A stretch of 64,000 nt of DNA from JAKGBX01 sp965366835 (GTDB lineage Bacteria > Pseudomonadota > Alphaproteobacteria > Rhodobacterales > Rhodobacteraceae): NCBI GenBank assembly GCA_965366835.1, contig CBDUGF010000003.1:5162-69161 (forward strand), read 5' to 3'. How positions within the stretch are numbered: position 1 is the stretch's first letter; every line of letters starts with the position of its first letter. The position numbers and the translations under genes were made by a program. Positions 34,241 to 42,863 of the stretch are shown here, piece by piece. The notes beneath the pieces are model-generated. The model had not been told where the DNA came from, did no database searches, and saw nothing but the letters and a program-made list of their open reading frames with translations.

Positions 34241-34508
34241 GGTCACTTCCTTTTCACTTTGTCGTTTTCAAAAGCGCCTTTCGGCCTCTCAATCTGCCGG
34301 GTCGTCATCTTCCCGCCCAGCACCTGATTGTACCGCATCGGTGCCAACTCCGCGTTGATCTGCAATAAGCCACGAGTTGAAATCCGGTGGCGATCTTTGG
34401 CTTGCTGTGGGGCAATATCTTGCGACCCGCCGCCCCACGGGCCGGGCGCAGGAACACACGCAATGGCCCGTCGCAGACTGCCTCACCGCGACGGGCTGGT
34501 CCCTGCGC

Positions 34509-34994
34509 TCAGCTGCCGAAGATCGTGCTCAGAATGGCCCCCTGCCGCGACCGGTCTCCACCGGCCAGATCGGCAATCGTCTGGCCCTGCCTGGCCTCGA
34601 ACCCCGCCGCGCTCAGCCGCGCAAGCCCCGCCTCCGCGCTCTCGCCGGTCAGCGCGATCACCTGCTCCACAGGCGCGCGGCCGAGCCCGCCCATGACTGC
34701 GCTCACCGGGCTACCCCCGCTCGCGCCGGCAATCGGCAGGAAGGACAGCCCGAGGACCATGGCAAACGCCGCCATGACCGCCACAGCCTGCCTGCGCTTG
34801 AAATAGATCGTGAAGGCCCGGTAGTTCACGGCCAGGTGCAAGGCGACTCCGCCGACAAGCGCCCAGCTGAGCCACTCATGCGCCGCCTTGTTGAGATCAC
34901 TCTCAAGATGGAAAAACATCAGCACCCCGGTCACACCTGATACCAGAAACGCCCCGATCGTGATTGGCGTCGCCCATTTCCTGATGGCACTCAT
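34509..34994 (-). CDS. DUF4405-like membrane protein
   Basis: A 161-residue inner-membrane protein with three hydrophobic segments: TPITIGAFLVSGVTGVLMFF, HEWLSWALVGGVALHLAVNY and VMAAFAMVLGLSFLPIAG. His residues in HLESDLNKAAHEW and GVALHLAVN resemble haem-ligand positions of small cytochrome b-like DUF4405 proteins. The C-terminal 60 residues form a soluble domain (PVEQVIALTGESAEAGLARL). Possible electron-transfer role; not proven. It lies upstream of the barrel gene in the same orientation, with a 268-bp gap that holds no visible gene. Confidence 0.7.
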   Translation of the reverse strand: MSAIRKWATPITIGAFLVSGVTGVLMFFHLESDLNKAAHEWLSWALVGGVALHLAVNYRAFTIYFKRRQAVAVMAAFAMVLGLSFLPIAGASGGSPVSAVMGGLGRAPVEQVIALTGESAEAGLARLSAAGFEARQGQTIADLAGGDRSRQGAILSTIFGS

Positions 34995-35183
34995 TTCAAC
35001 TCACCTTTCTTGTCTGGTTGCTGGGATTTCAACGTATCGGGCGCCGCCTCCCGTCGCGTGCGTTGCGAAACCCTGGCATGCGGATCTTGCATTGCTCCAC
35101 CCGGCAGTAATCCCGGCTTAACCTCTTGCCCCACCGCACGCCGCGCTAACGCTTTTTCGCACCCCGAATACTGGTTTCGTCGG

Positions 35184-35226
35184 CAGCCGGGCGACAGCCG
35201 GGAGTCATACGCGAGTCACCCCCCCG
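35184..35226. repeat. Intergenic repeat, family B copy 1
   Basis: CAGCCGGGCGACAGCCGGGA followed by GTCA (35184-35207) matches 23 of 24 bases of the reverse complement of 57140-57163. Both copies also carry GTCATACGCG and a C-run before a GATTCGCC/TTTTCGCC-like end. It lies in the 298-bp gap upstream of the helicase gene, which otherwise holds no gene that I can see. Confidence 0.6.
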
Positions 35227-35292
35227 ATTCGCCTGTCGCCAGCGCCATTAACCCTCTCGCACGATGGGGTAAGCTTCTCTAAACAGGGGGCC

Positions 35293-37689
35293 ATGCAGCC
35301 CCTGCCCGCCCCCCTCGCCAAATGGTTTGCCGCCCGCGGCTGGTCGCCGCATCCGCATCAGCTCGACATGCTGGCCCGCGCCGCCGATCCGGCGCTTCTG
35401 CTGATCGCCCCTACCGGCGGCGGCAAGACCCTGGCAGGCTTCATGCCAACCCTCGCCGAGCTCGCCGACGGCACCCATAAGGGCTTGCATACACTCTATA
35501 TTTCCCCCTTGAAGGCGCTCGCCGCCGACATCAAGCGCAACCTGCGTGCGCCGGTCGATGAGATGGGCTTGGCCGTCCGCATCGACGATCGCACCGGCGA
35601 TACCACGACGACACGCAAGAAGGCCCAGCGCGCCGACCCGCCGCATATCCTGCTGACCACGCCCGAGAGCCTTGCGCTGCTGATCTCCTACCCGGATGCG
35701 CCGCATATTTTCAAGGGATTGCAACGGGTTATCGTCGATGAGATCCACGCCCTCAGCGAAAGCAAGCGCGGCGATCAACTGATGCTGGCGCTGTCGCGGC
35801 TGCAAGCCCTGGCGCCGGGCCTGCGCCGTGTCGGCCTGTCGGCCACGGTCGATGATCCCGGCGCGATTGCCACATTCCTCGCGCGCCATCCCGATCCCTG
35901 CCCGGTCCTTCTGGCCGATCCCGGCCCGCCGCCTCAGATTGCGATGCTCGAAACCGCCGAAGCCCCGCCCTGGTCCGGCGGTGGCGCGGCTTATGCCATC
36001 CCCGCCGTATTAGAGCAAGTGAAGGCCCACAAGACCACGCTGATCTTTCACAACACCCGCGCCCAGGCGGAAATTTTCTTTCATAATCTGTGGCTTGCCA
36101 ATGATGAAGGCTTGCCGATCGGGATCCATCACGGCTCGCTCGACCGGGCCCAGCGCGAGCGGGTCGAGGCGGCCATGGTGCGCGGCGAGCTCAGCGCCAT
36201 CGTCTGCACCGGCAGCCTCGATCTCGGGCTCGATTGGGGCGATGTCGATCTGGTGATCCAGGTCGGCGCGCCCAAGAACGTCAAGCGCCTGGTGCAGCGG
36301 ATCGGGCGCGCCAATCATCGCTACAATGCGCCGTCCAAGGCGCTGCTGGTGCCGGCCAACCGGTTCGAGGTGGTCGAATGCCGCGCCGCGCTCGAAGCGG
36401 CACGCGAAAACGATCTCGATGGCGATCCGCGCGGCCCCGGCCCGCTCGATGTGTTGTGCCAGCACATCCTGATCGCCGCCTGCAACGGTCCGTTTACCGC
36501 CGATCAACTCTTTTCTGAAATCCTCACAGCCGGTCCTTATGCCACCCTGACACGCACCGATTTCGACGCCTGTCTCGATTTCGTCGCCACCGGCGGCTAT
36601 GCCTTTCGCGCCTATGACCGCTGGCAGCGTCTGATCGCGCGTGATGGCCATTGGCAATTGCGTGATCCGCGCGCAGCGGCGCGTATCCGCATGAACATCG
36701 GCACCATTCAGGATGCCGATCTGTTGAAGGTGCGGATGCGCGGGCGCGGCCCCGCCCTGGGCGAGGTCGAAGAAGCTTTCGCCGCCTCGCTGACCCAGGG
36801 AGATACCTTCCTGATTGGCGGTAAAATCGTTCGATATGAAGAACTTAGGGAAATGACCGTCGAGGTCTCGCGCGATCCTGGACGCAAGCCCAAGGTTGCG
36901 GTCTTTTCCGGCACCAAGTTCTCCACCTCGACCCAGCTTTCCCAGCGCATCCTGCGCATGTTCGCCCAGCCCGACTGGCCTGATCTGCCCGATCACACGC
37001 GCGACTGGCTGCACCTGCAACGCCGGGTGTCGCGCCTGCCCGGGCCTGACAGGCTGCTGGTCGAAAGCTTCCCGCATGACGGGCGCGAACACATCTGCGC
37101 CTATGGCTTCGCCGGCCGCAATGCCCAGCAAACACTGGGCCTTCTGCTCACCAAGCGGATGGAGGAACTGGGCCTCGCACCGCTGGGGTTTGTATCAACC
37201 GACTATGCCACGCTGATCTGGGGGCTCGACCCGGTGCTGGATGCTGCGCCGCTTTTCGATCTGCAAGCGCTGCGCGACGGATTGGACACGTGGCTCGCAG
37301 GTAACGCCGTGATGAAGCGCACCTTTCGCGGCGTCGCCACCATCGCCGGGCTGATCGAACGCAACCTGCCGGGCCAGCGCAAGACCGGACGGCAGGCGAC
37401 GTTTTCGTCCGATATCCTCTATGACACGCTGATGAAATACGACCCCGAGCATGTGTTGATGGAGATCACCCGGATCGAGGCGATGCGCGGGCTGGTCGAT
37501 TTCGCCCGCATCGAGGAACTCGCCACCCGCGTGCAGGGCTGGATCGACACCCTGCGGCTCGACCGTGTCACACCGCTGGCAGCACCGCTATTTCTCGAAG
37601 TCGGAAAGGTGCCGGTAAACGGCGCTGCGGAAGAGCGCCTGATTCAACAGGAAACCGATCGCCTGATGCAGGCCGCCGGGCTGGCGTGA
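35293..37689 (+). CDS. Ligase-associated DNA damage response DEXH-box helicase
   Basis: Lhr-family superfamily 2 helicase acting in a DNA repair set with an ATP-dependent ligase. The 798-residue protein has Walker A LLLIAPTGGGKTLAGFMPTL (about 35-54), the DEIH box in VIVDEIHALSESKRGDQLML, motif III VGLSATVDDP, motif VI QRIGRANHRYNAP and a long C-terminal Lhr region with DUF4145-type elements (TFRGVATIAGLIERNLPG). It is followed after 93 bp by the PdeM nuclease. The ligase and the metallo-beta-lactamase exonuclease normally found with these two are not in the window. Confidence 0.93.
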   Translation: MQPLPAPLAKWFAARGWSPHPHQLDMLARAADPALLLIAPTGGGKTLAGFMPTLAELADGTHKGLHTLYISPLKALAADIKRNLRAPVDEMGLAVRIDDRTGDTTTTRKKAQRADPPHILLTTPESLALLISYPDAPHIFKGLQRVIVDEIHALSESKRGDQLMLALSRLQALAPGLRRVGLSATVDDPGAIATFLARHPDPCPVLLADPGPPPQIAMLETAEAPPWSGGGAAYAIPAVLEQVKAHKTTLIFHNTRAQAEIFFHNLWLANDEGLPIGIHHGSLDRAQRERVEAAMVRGELSAIVCTGSLDLGLDWGDVDLVIQVGAPKNVKRLVQRIGRANHRYNAPSKALLVPANRFEVVECRAALEAARENDLDGDPRGPGPLDVLCQHILIAACNGPFTADQLFSEILTAGPYATLTRTDFDACLDFVATGGYAFRAYDRWQRLIARDGHWQLRDPRAAARIRMNIGTIQDADLLKVRMRGRGPALGEVEEAFAASLTQGDTFLIGGKIVRYEELREMTVEVSRDPGRKPKVAVFSGTKFSTSTQLSQRILRMFAQPDWPDLPDHTRDWLHLQRRVSRLPGPDRLLVESFPHDGREHICAYGFAGRNAQQTLGLLLTKRMEELGLAPLGFVSTDYATLIWGLDPVLDAAPLFDLQALRDGLDTWLAGNAVMKRTFRGVATIAGLIERNLPGQRKTGRQATFSSDILYDTLMKYDPEHVLMEITRIEAMRGLVDFARIEELATRVQGWIDTLRLDRVTPLAAPLFLEVGKVPVNGAAEERLIQQETDRLMQAAGLA

Positions 37690-37782
37690 AGCTTGCCGGC
37701 GCGAATCCCATGCGGCCCATGCAACCGCCCCTTATCCGGATTACCGCTTGCAATACAACGCCATACCCCGCAAACCCAAGGC

Positions 37783-38445
37783 ATGAAAGGATACCGGTTT
37801 ACCCTTGCTGGCGCCGATCTCGAAGCGCGCGGATCGGGCGCGCTCTTCTGGCCCGCACGCAAGCTGCTCTGCGTCTCCGATCTGCATCTCGGCAAGGCCG
37901 AGCGCATGGCCCGGCGCGGCGGTTCTGCGCTGCCTCCTTACGAGACTCAAGATACGCTGTCGCGGCTCGATGCCGAATTGGCGGCGACTCGGGCGGAAAC
38001 AGTGGTCTGCGTCGGCGATACCTTTGATGACCGCGAGGCGGTCGATGCGCTCCCGGAGCAGGAAAAACTGTGGATTGCGCGGCTTCAGGCCGGGCGCCGC
38101 TGGGTCTGGATCGAAGGCAATCACGATCCCGGGCCGCTCGATCTTGGCGGCACTCATCTGGCCGAATTGCCGCTGCACCCGTTGATCTTTCGCCACATTG
38201 CCCAGGTCGCGCAATCGGGCGAGGTGTCCGGGCATTACCATCCCAAGGCGCGGCTGACAGCGAAAGGGCGCAGCATCACGCGGCCCTGTTTCCTGATCGA
38301 TGGCGACCGCGTCATCCTGCCGGCGTTCGGCACCTATACGGGCGGGCTGCACGCCCATGAAGAGGTGCTCGCCAGGCTGATGCGCGAGGAGGCGCTGGCG
38401 GTGCTGACAGGCCCCTTCCCCGCCCCCATCCCGATGCCGCGCTGA
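37783..38445 (+). CDS. pdeM: Ligase-associated DNA damage response endonuclease PdeM
   Basis: Calcineurin-like metallophosphoesterase. The 220-residue protein has the full metal-binding set: CVSDLHLGKAERM at about 30-42, VGDTFDDREA at about 79-88, IEGNHDPGP at about 112-120 and SGHYHPKARL around 150. The segment FLIDGDRVILPAFGTYTGGL is typical. ATG 37783 is chosen because homologous proteins begin shortly before the first strand and the longer frame is unusual. It works with the helicase upstream. Confidence 0.9.
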   Translation: MKGYRFTLAGADLEARGSGALFWPARKLLCVSDLHLGKAERMARRGGSALPPYETQDTLSRLDAELAATRAETVVCVGDTFDDREAVDALPEQEKLWIARLQAGRRWVWIEGNHDPGPLDLGGTHLAELPLHPLIFRHIAQVAQSGEVSGHYHPKARLTAKGRSITRPCFLIDGDRVILPAFGTYTGGLHAHEEVLARLMREEALAVLTGPFPAPIPMPR

Positions 38446-38463
38446 GCGGGCGCGCGCGCCGCG

Positions 38464-39288
38464 TCACACGATCCCAGCGGCTTCCAGATCGGGGCGATAC
38501 TTGCGGCTGACCGGTATGCGATCACCGTTCAGCAATTTGAGATAAACCCGCCCCTGTTCGCGCTCGACATCGGCGATCGCCGCACGCGACACCCAATGAG
38601 AACGATGCACATAATATCCCGGGATCGGCTCGATTTCGGCAACTGCATCGGCCAAGCGAATGCGCACGGTCCCGGCCCCGGCCCGGGTGACGACCTCGAC
38701 AAGATGCCCCTTGCCGGTCAGCCTCAGCAACTCGCCGCGCAGGTCTTCAGGCAAGCGATCGAGCAGACGCGGCTGCTCGCCGGAATCGGACAAGCTATCG
38801 GCTTTAGCTCTGCCCCACCAACGCCGGAACACTGCCACAGGCGCAGCAACGAAAAAGACGAACATCGCCATGCGCCAGATAGACGGCACATCGGTTTGCA
38901 TATCCCTCGGCAGGCCATGCGATATCAGCCAGATGATGATCGACAGCAACGGCACCATCACCGTCAAGGATGCCATTTCCATCAGCCATGAAGGGTATTG
39001 TGCAAAAAGGTTTTCAATCGTCAGCCGTACCGCGCGGCCCAGGACGACCGAGACCGCGACCACGACGAACCAGTAAAGCAGCCTTGTTCCCAGACTAAAC
39101 TGATCAAACGTGCCGAACGGCCCGGCGATGGCGACGGCAACCGATGCGACAATCCACACGATCAGCGCCACCGGTGAGAATATCTCGCGAAAATAACCAG
39201 CTAAAGGGTCGGTCTTCTGATCGGGCAAAGGACAGCACCATCGGTTCACAAGCCCTGATTGATTAACCTTTGCTTTGCTGACACGCAA
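38464..39288 (-). CDS. Membrane-bound LytTR-domain transcriptional regulator
   Basis: A 274-residue protein with four hydrophobic segments at about 38-55, 69-88, 100-123 and 138-155 and a C-terminal LytTR DNA-binding domain (about 180-272; HLVEVVTRAGAGTVRIRLAD, GYYVHRSHWVSRAAI, GDRIPVSRKYRPDLE). A membrane-embedded regulator without a receiver domain probably senses a membrane or small-molecule signal directly. The start is uncertain: the longest frame begins TTG at 39288, and GTG 39249 with AGGG before it is an alternative. It is convergent with pdeM. Its targets are unknown. Confidence 0.8.
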   Translation of the reverse strand: MRVSKAKVNQSGLVNRWCCPLPDQKTDPLAGYFREIFSPVALIVWIVASVAVAIAGPFGTFDQFSLGTRLLYWFVVVAVSVVLGRAVRLTIENLFAQYPSWLMEMASLTVMVPLLSIIIWLISHGLPRDMQTDVPSIWRMAMFVFFVAAPVAVFRRWWGRAKADSLSDSGEQPRLLDRLPEDLRGELLRLTGKGHLVEVVTRAGAGTVRIRLADAVAEIEPIPGYYVHRSHWVSRAAIADVEREQGRVYLKLLNGDRIPVSRKYRPDLEAAGIV

Positions 39289-39321
39289 GGCGATCAGGCA
39301 CGTTGGCGCTGGATATGACCG

Positions 39322-40224
39322 TCAGACCGTCAGCCCCTCCGGCTCATCGAGCCCGTTGACGCGGCAACAGGCGGTCACGGTGTTGGCCAGCAGACAGGCG
39401 ATGGTCATAGGTCCGACACCGCCGGGCACCGGCGTGATCGCTCCAGCCACTTCGGCGCAGCTGTCAAAGTCACAATCGCCCACAAGCCGGGTCTTGCCCT
39501 CGCCCTTCTCCGGTGCATCGATACGGTTGATGCCGACGTCGATCACCGTGGCGCCCGGCTTGATCCAGCCCCCTGGCACCATCTCCGGGCGGCCCACCGC
39601 AGCCACGACAATATCGGCGCGGCGCACCACCTCGGGCAGATCACGTGTGCGCGAATGGGCAATCGTGACGGTGCAGCTGTCACCGAGCAGCAATTGCGCC
39701 ATCGGCTTGCCGACGATGTTCGAGCGGCCGATCACAACGGCGTTCATTCCGCTCAGGCTGCCGTGGTGCTCACGCAGCATCATCAGGCAGCCCAGCGGCG
39801 TGCAGGGCACCATGGATTTCTGCCCGGTCCCGAGCAGGCCGACATTGGAAATGTGAAAGCCATCGACATCCTTTTCCGGGGCCACGGAATTGATCACGAG
39901 GTCTTCGTTGAGATGCCCCGGAAGCGGCAGCTGCACAAGGATGCCATGTACCGCAGGATCGTGGTTGAGCTTGTCGATCAGCGCCAGCAGGGCCTGTTCG
40001 GATGTGTCGGCTTCAAGCTTGTGCTCAAAGGAGTTCATTCCGACCTCGACAGTCATCTTGCCTTTGGAGCGGACATAGACCTGGCTTGCCGGATCTTCCC
40101 CTACCAGCACGACCGCCAGCCCCGGCGTGATCGAGTGCTCCTGTTTCAACCGCCCGACATGGCCCGTCACTTTCTCGCGCACTTTGGCTGCAAAAGCCTT
40201 GCCGTCGATGATCTGAGCCGTCAT
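39322..40224 (-). CDS. folD: Bifunctional methylene-THF dehydrogenase / methenyl-THF cyclohydrolase
   Basis: Interconverts 5,10-methylene-THF and 10-formyl-THF with NADP. The 300-residue product contains family signatures YVRSKGKMTVEVGMNS, GILVQLPLPGHLNEDLVINS, PCTPLGCLMMLREH and the Rossmann region VVIGRSNIVGKPMAQLLL. ATG 40224 has GGAAAGGAA upstream. It lies 78 bp downstream of fhs, separated by a hairpin, so the two form a one-carbon operon. Confidence 0.97.
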   Translation of the reverse strand: MTAQIIDGKAFAAKVREKVTGHVGRLKQEHSITPGLAVVLVGEDPASQVYVRSKGKMTVEVGMNSFEHKLEADTSEQALLALIDKLNHDPAVHGILVQLPLPGHLNEDLVINSVAPEKDVDGFHISNVGLLGTGQKSMVPCTPLGCLMMLREHHGSLSGMNAVVIGRSNIVGKPMAQLLLGDSCTVTIAHSRTRDLPEVVRRADIVVAAVGRPEMVPGGWIKPGATVIDVGINRIDAPEKGEGKTRLVGDCDFDSCAEVAGAITPVPGGVGPMTIACLLANTVTACCRVNGLDEPEGLTV

Positions 40225-40275
40225 TTCGTTTCCTTTCCCGATCGCTGGGTTGCAGGCATCCTGAAAGCCGTCCGC

Positions 40276-40297
40276 GAGGTGGGTGTCAACCCACCTC
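40276..40297. promoter_or_regulatory. 9-bp perfect hairpin between fhs and folD
   Basis: GAGGTGGGT and ACCCACCTC flank GTCA, just after the fhs stop. It has no T-run on either strand, so a 3' stabiliser or partial attenuator that sets the fhs:folD ratio is more likely than a full terminator. Confidence 0.5.
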
Positions 40298-40302
40298 ACC
40301 GA

Positions 40303-41979
40303 TCAGAACAAGCCTTCGATATTGCCCATCTCGTTCAGCCCGATTTCAAGCGCCGCCGGTTTGCGCGGCAGGCCCGGCATGGTCATGATCTCGCCGCAGA
40401 TCACCACGACAAACCCGGCTCCGGCGCTGAGCCGCACTTCACGCACCGGCACGCTATGCCCCGTCGGGGCGCCGCGCAGGTTGGGATCGGTCGAGAAACT
40501 GTACTGGGTTTTCGCCATGCAGACCGGCAGATGGCCAAACCCGTCTTCCTCCCATTGGCGCAGTTGGTCGCGGATCTTCTTGTCGGCCAGAACCTCGTCG
40601 GCGCGGTAGATACGCTTGGCGATGGTCTCGATCTTCTCGAACAGGCTCATCTCGTCGGGGTAGAGCGGTGAGAATTGCGACACGCCCGCGTCGGCGATTT
40701 CGGCCACCCGCTTGGCCAGTGCTTCGGTGCCTTCGCTGCCCAATTCCCAATGGCGGCAGAGGATCGCTTCCGAACCCTGAGCCTTTACGTAGTCTTTCAC
40801 CGCCTGCACTTCCGCGTCGGTGTCGCTGACGAAATGGTTGATCGCCACCACAACAGGGACTCCGAAGGCCTTGAGGTTGCCGATATGGCGCCCGAGATTG
40901 GGGCAGCCATCCTGAACCGCCTTCACGTTTTCACCGCCCAGATCGGCCTTGGCGACGCCGCCGTTCATCTTCATCGCCCGAACGGTGGCCACCAGCACCA
41001 CGCAATCGGGCGCCAGCCCGGCCTTGCGGCACTTGATGTTCATGAATTTCTCGGCCCCGAGATCGGCGCCGAACCCGGCCTCGGTCACAACGTAATCAGC
41101 GGTCTTGAGAGCAGTGGTTGTGGCGATCACCGAGTTGCAGCCATGGGCGATGTTGGCAAACGGGCCGCCATGCACGAAGGCAGGGTTGTTTTCCAGGGTC
41201 TGCACCAGGTTGGGCTGCATCGCATCCTTCAACAGCACGGTCATCGCGCCATCAGCGCCGATATCGCGGCAATAGATCGCCTTGCGTTCGCGGGTATAGG
41301 CCACGATGACGTTGCCCAGGCGGCGTTGCAGGTCTTCCAAGCTGGTCGCCAGGCACAGGATTGCCATCACTTCGCTGGCCACGGTGATGTCAAAGCCGGT
41401 CTGCCGGGCAAATCCGTTGGACACACCGCCGAGCGAGACCACGATATCGCGCAGCGCGCGGTCGTTCATGTCCATCACTCGGCGCCAGGTGATGCGGCGC
41501 TCGTCGATTTCCAGTTCGTTGCCCCAGTAGATGTGATTGTCGATCATCGCGCTCAGCAGGTTATGCGCCGAGGTGATGGCGTGAAAATCGCCGGTGAAAT
41601 GCAGGTTCATCTCTTCCATCGGCACCACCTGGGCATAGCCGCCGCCCGCGGCCCCGCCCTTCATCCCGAAACACGGGCCCAGCGAGGCTTCGCGGATGCA
41701 GATTGCCGCCTTCTTGCCGATCCGGTTCAGCCCGTCGCCCAGGCCGACGGTCGTGGTGGTCTTGCCTTCGCCCGCGGGTGTCGGGTTGATCGCCGTGACC
41801 AGGATCAGCTTGCCGTTCTTGTTGCCCTGAACGCTGTTGATGAACTCCTGGCTGATCTTGGCCTTGTCATGGCCATATGGCAGCAGATGTTCGCTTTCGA
41901 TGCCCAGCTTGGCGCCAATCTCCTGGATCGGTCGCTTCTTGGCTTCGCGGGCAATCTCGATATCGGATTTGTAGCTCAT
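40303..41979 (-). CDS. fhs: Formate-tetrahydrofolate ligase
   Basis: ATP-dependent formation of 10-formyl-THF from formate and THF. The 558-residue protein has the P-loop NPTPAGEGKTTTTVGLGDGL at about 65-84 and the family stretches GPCFGMKGGAAGGGYAQVVP, HGGPFANIAHGCNSVIAT, and EAGFGADLGAEKFMNIKCR. In roseobacters Fhs with FolD supports formate oxidation or assimilation in DMSP, methylamine and glycine-betaine use. It is the first gene of the fhs-folD operon. Confidence 0.97.
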   Translation of the reverse strand: MSYKSDIEIAREAKKRPIQEIGAKLGIESEHLLPYGHDKAKISQEFINSVQGNKNGKLILVTAINPTPAGEGKTTTTVGLGDGLNRIGKKAAICIREASLGPCFGMKGGAAGGGYAQVVPMEEMNLHFTGDFHAITSAHNLLSAMIDNHIYWGNELEIDERRITWRRVMDMNDRALRDIVVSLGGVSNGFARQTGFDITVASEVMAILCLATSLEDLQRRLGNVIVAYTRERKAIYCRDIGADGAMTVLLKDAMQPNLVQTLENNPAFVHGGPFANIAHGCNSVIATTTALKTADYVVTEAGFGADLGAEKFMNIKCRKAGLAPDCVVLVATVRAMKMNGGVAKADLGGENVKAVQDGCPNLGRHIGNLKAFGVPVVVAINHFVSDTDAEVQAVKDYVKAQGSEAILCRHWELGSEGTEALAKRVAEIADAGVSQFSPLYPDEMSLFEKIETIAKRIYRADEVLADKKIRDQLRQWEEDGFGHLPVCMAKTQYSFSTDPNLRGAPTGHSVPVREVRLSAGAGFVVVICGEIMTMPGLPRKPAALEIGLNEMGNIEGLF

Positions 41980-42154
41980 GGATGCGCACCTATTGCTGTA
42001 GCCGGGAGTTGATCAGTCCCCTACGCTATAGCGCCGCAGACCCCGTGCCCGGCGTGGTGAATCCGACATATTCAGTCTCTGTTGCGGCGGCGGCTTGCGA
42101 CAGGGCGACTGATCGGTAAAGCAGGGATCAATCACAACTCTATCCAGCACCCGT

Positions 42155-42757
42155 TCAGAGCCCCCGCGCCGCCTCCAGATGCGCCCATGCGGGCTGATCG
42201 GGAACATGCAGACGCAACCGGTCGCCCAGCGCGATCTCTCCGGGCCGCTCGACCCAGGCGGTTATGCCTCGAAGGTCTTTTGCCGCGGTCCTGAACCGTT
42301 TGCCAAATCCGGGATGCCTCGCCTCGATCTCCTTGCCGGGCCAGTGGCAGGGGCCGTTTTCGATATCGACCACAAGGACCGCACCGGATGCCGCCAACAG
42401 CCGAGAACCAGGCGGCAGATGGGTCAGGTTCGGCAGACCGGAAAGGACCATCGACGCACCCAGCAAGACCGGGTCCAGCATGGCTTCCAGCGCCATCGCC
42501 GCCGCGATCTGTGCCAGTTCCTCGTCCGACAGGATGCTCAGCTGGCGGGTGTTGCGGATTTCCGTTCCGCGCTCGTAAAGTGCGGCCACGCGCGAACAGG
42601 AAGGTCGCGTGATCCCGCCATGCGCTTCCCCAGCGATTCCGCCCCAATCAAGCTCGGCGCGCTCCAGCGGCTCGGCGGTCAGCGAGGCCGCCCTGTCCGG
42701 CACGCGCCCCAGCCATGTCACTTCGCCATAGAAATCCGTTACCTTCAGGCCTGCCAT
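42155..42757 (-). CDS. MOSC-domain protein
   Basis: MOSC domains bind molybdenum cofactor or act as sulfur carriers through a conserved cysteine. The 200-residue protein has TAEPLERAELDWGGIAGEAH near the start, THLPPGSRLLAASGAVLVVD and the conserved cysteine in IENGPCHWPGKEIE, and HPGFGKRFRTAAKDLRGITA. ATG 42757 has GAGG six bases upstream. It is monocistronic. The physiological substrate cannot be told. Confidence 0.85.
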   Translation of the reverse strand: MAGLKVTDFYGEVTWLGRVPDRAASLTAEPLERAELDWGGIAGEAHGGITRPSCSRVAALYERGTEIRNTRQLSILSDEELAQIAAAMALEAMLDPVLLGASMVLSGLPNLTHLPPGSRLLAASGAVLVVDIENGPCHWPGKEIEARHPGFGKRFRTAAKDLRGITAWVERPGEIALGDRLRLHVPDQPAWAHLEAARGL

Positions 42758-42863
42758 TTTCCGCCTCATCACTCCCGACGTGCCACACCCTGCAATCTGC
42801 GGCCTGTTCGATCAATTGTGTTTGCGTGAGCGCCGCGCATCCGCGGGTCATGAAGACTCTGCA

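Noticed and set aside
35204..35226. CRISPR or tandem repeat array
   Set aside because: Only two partial copies of short units are present, with no regular spacers and no cas genes in the window.
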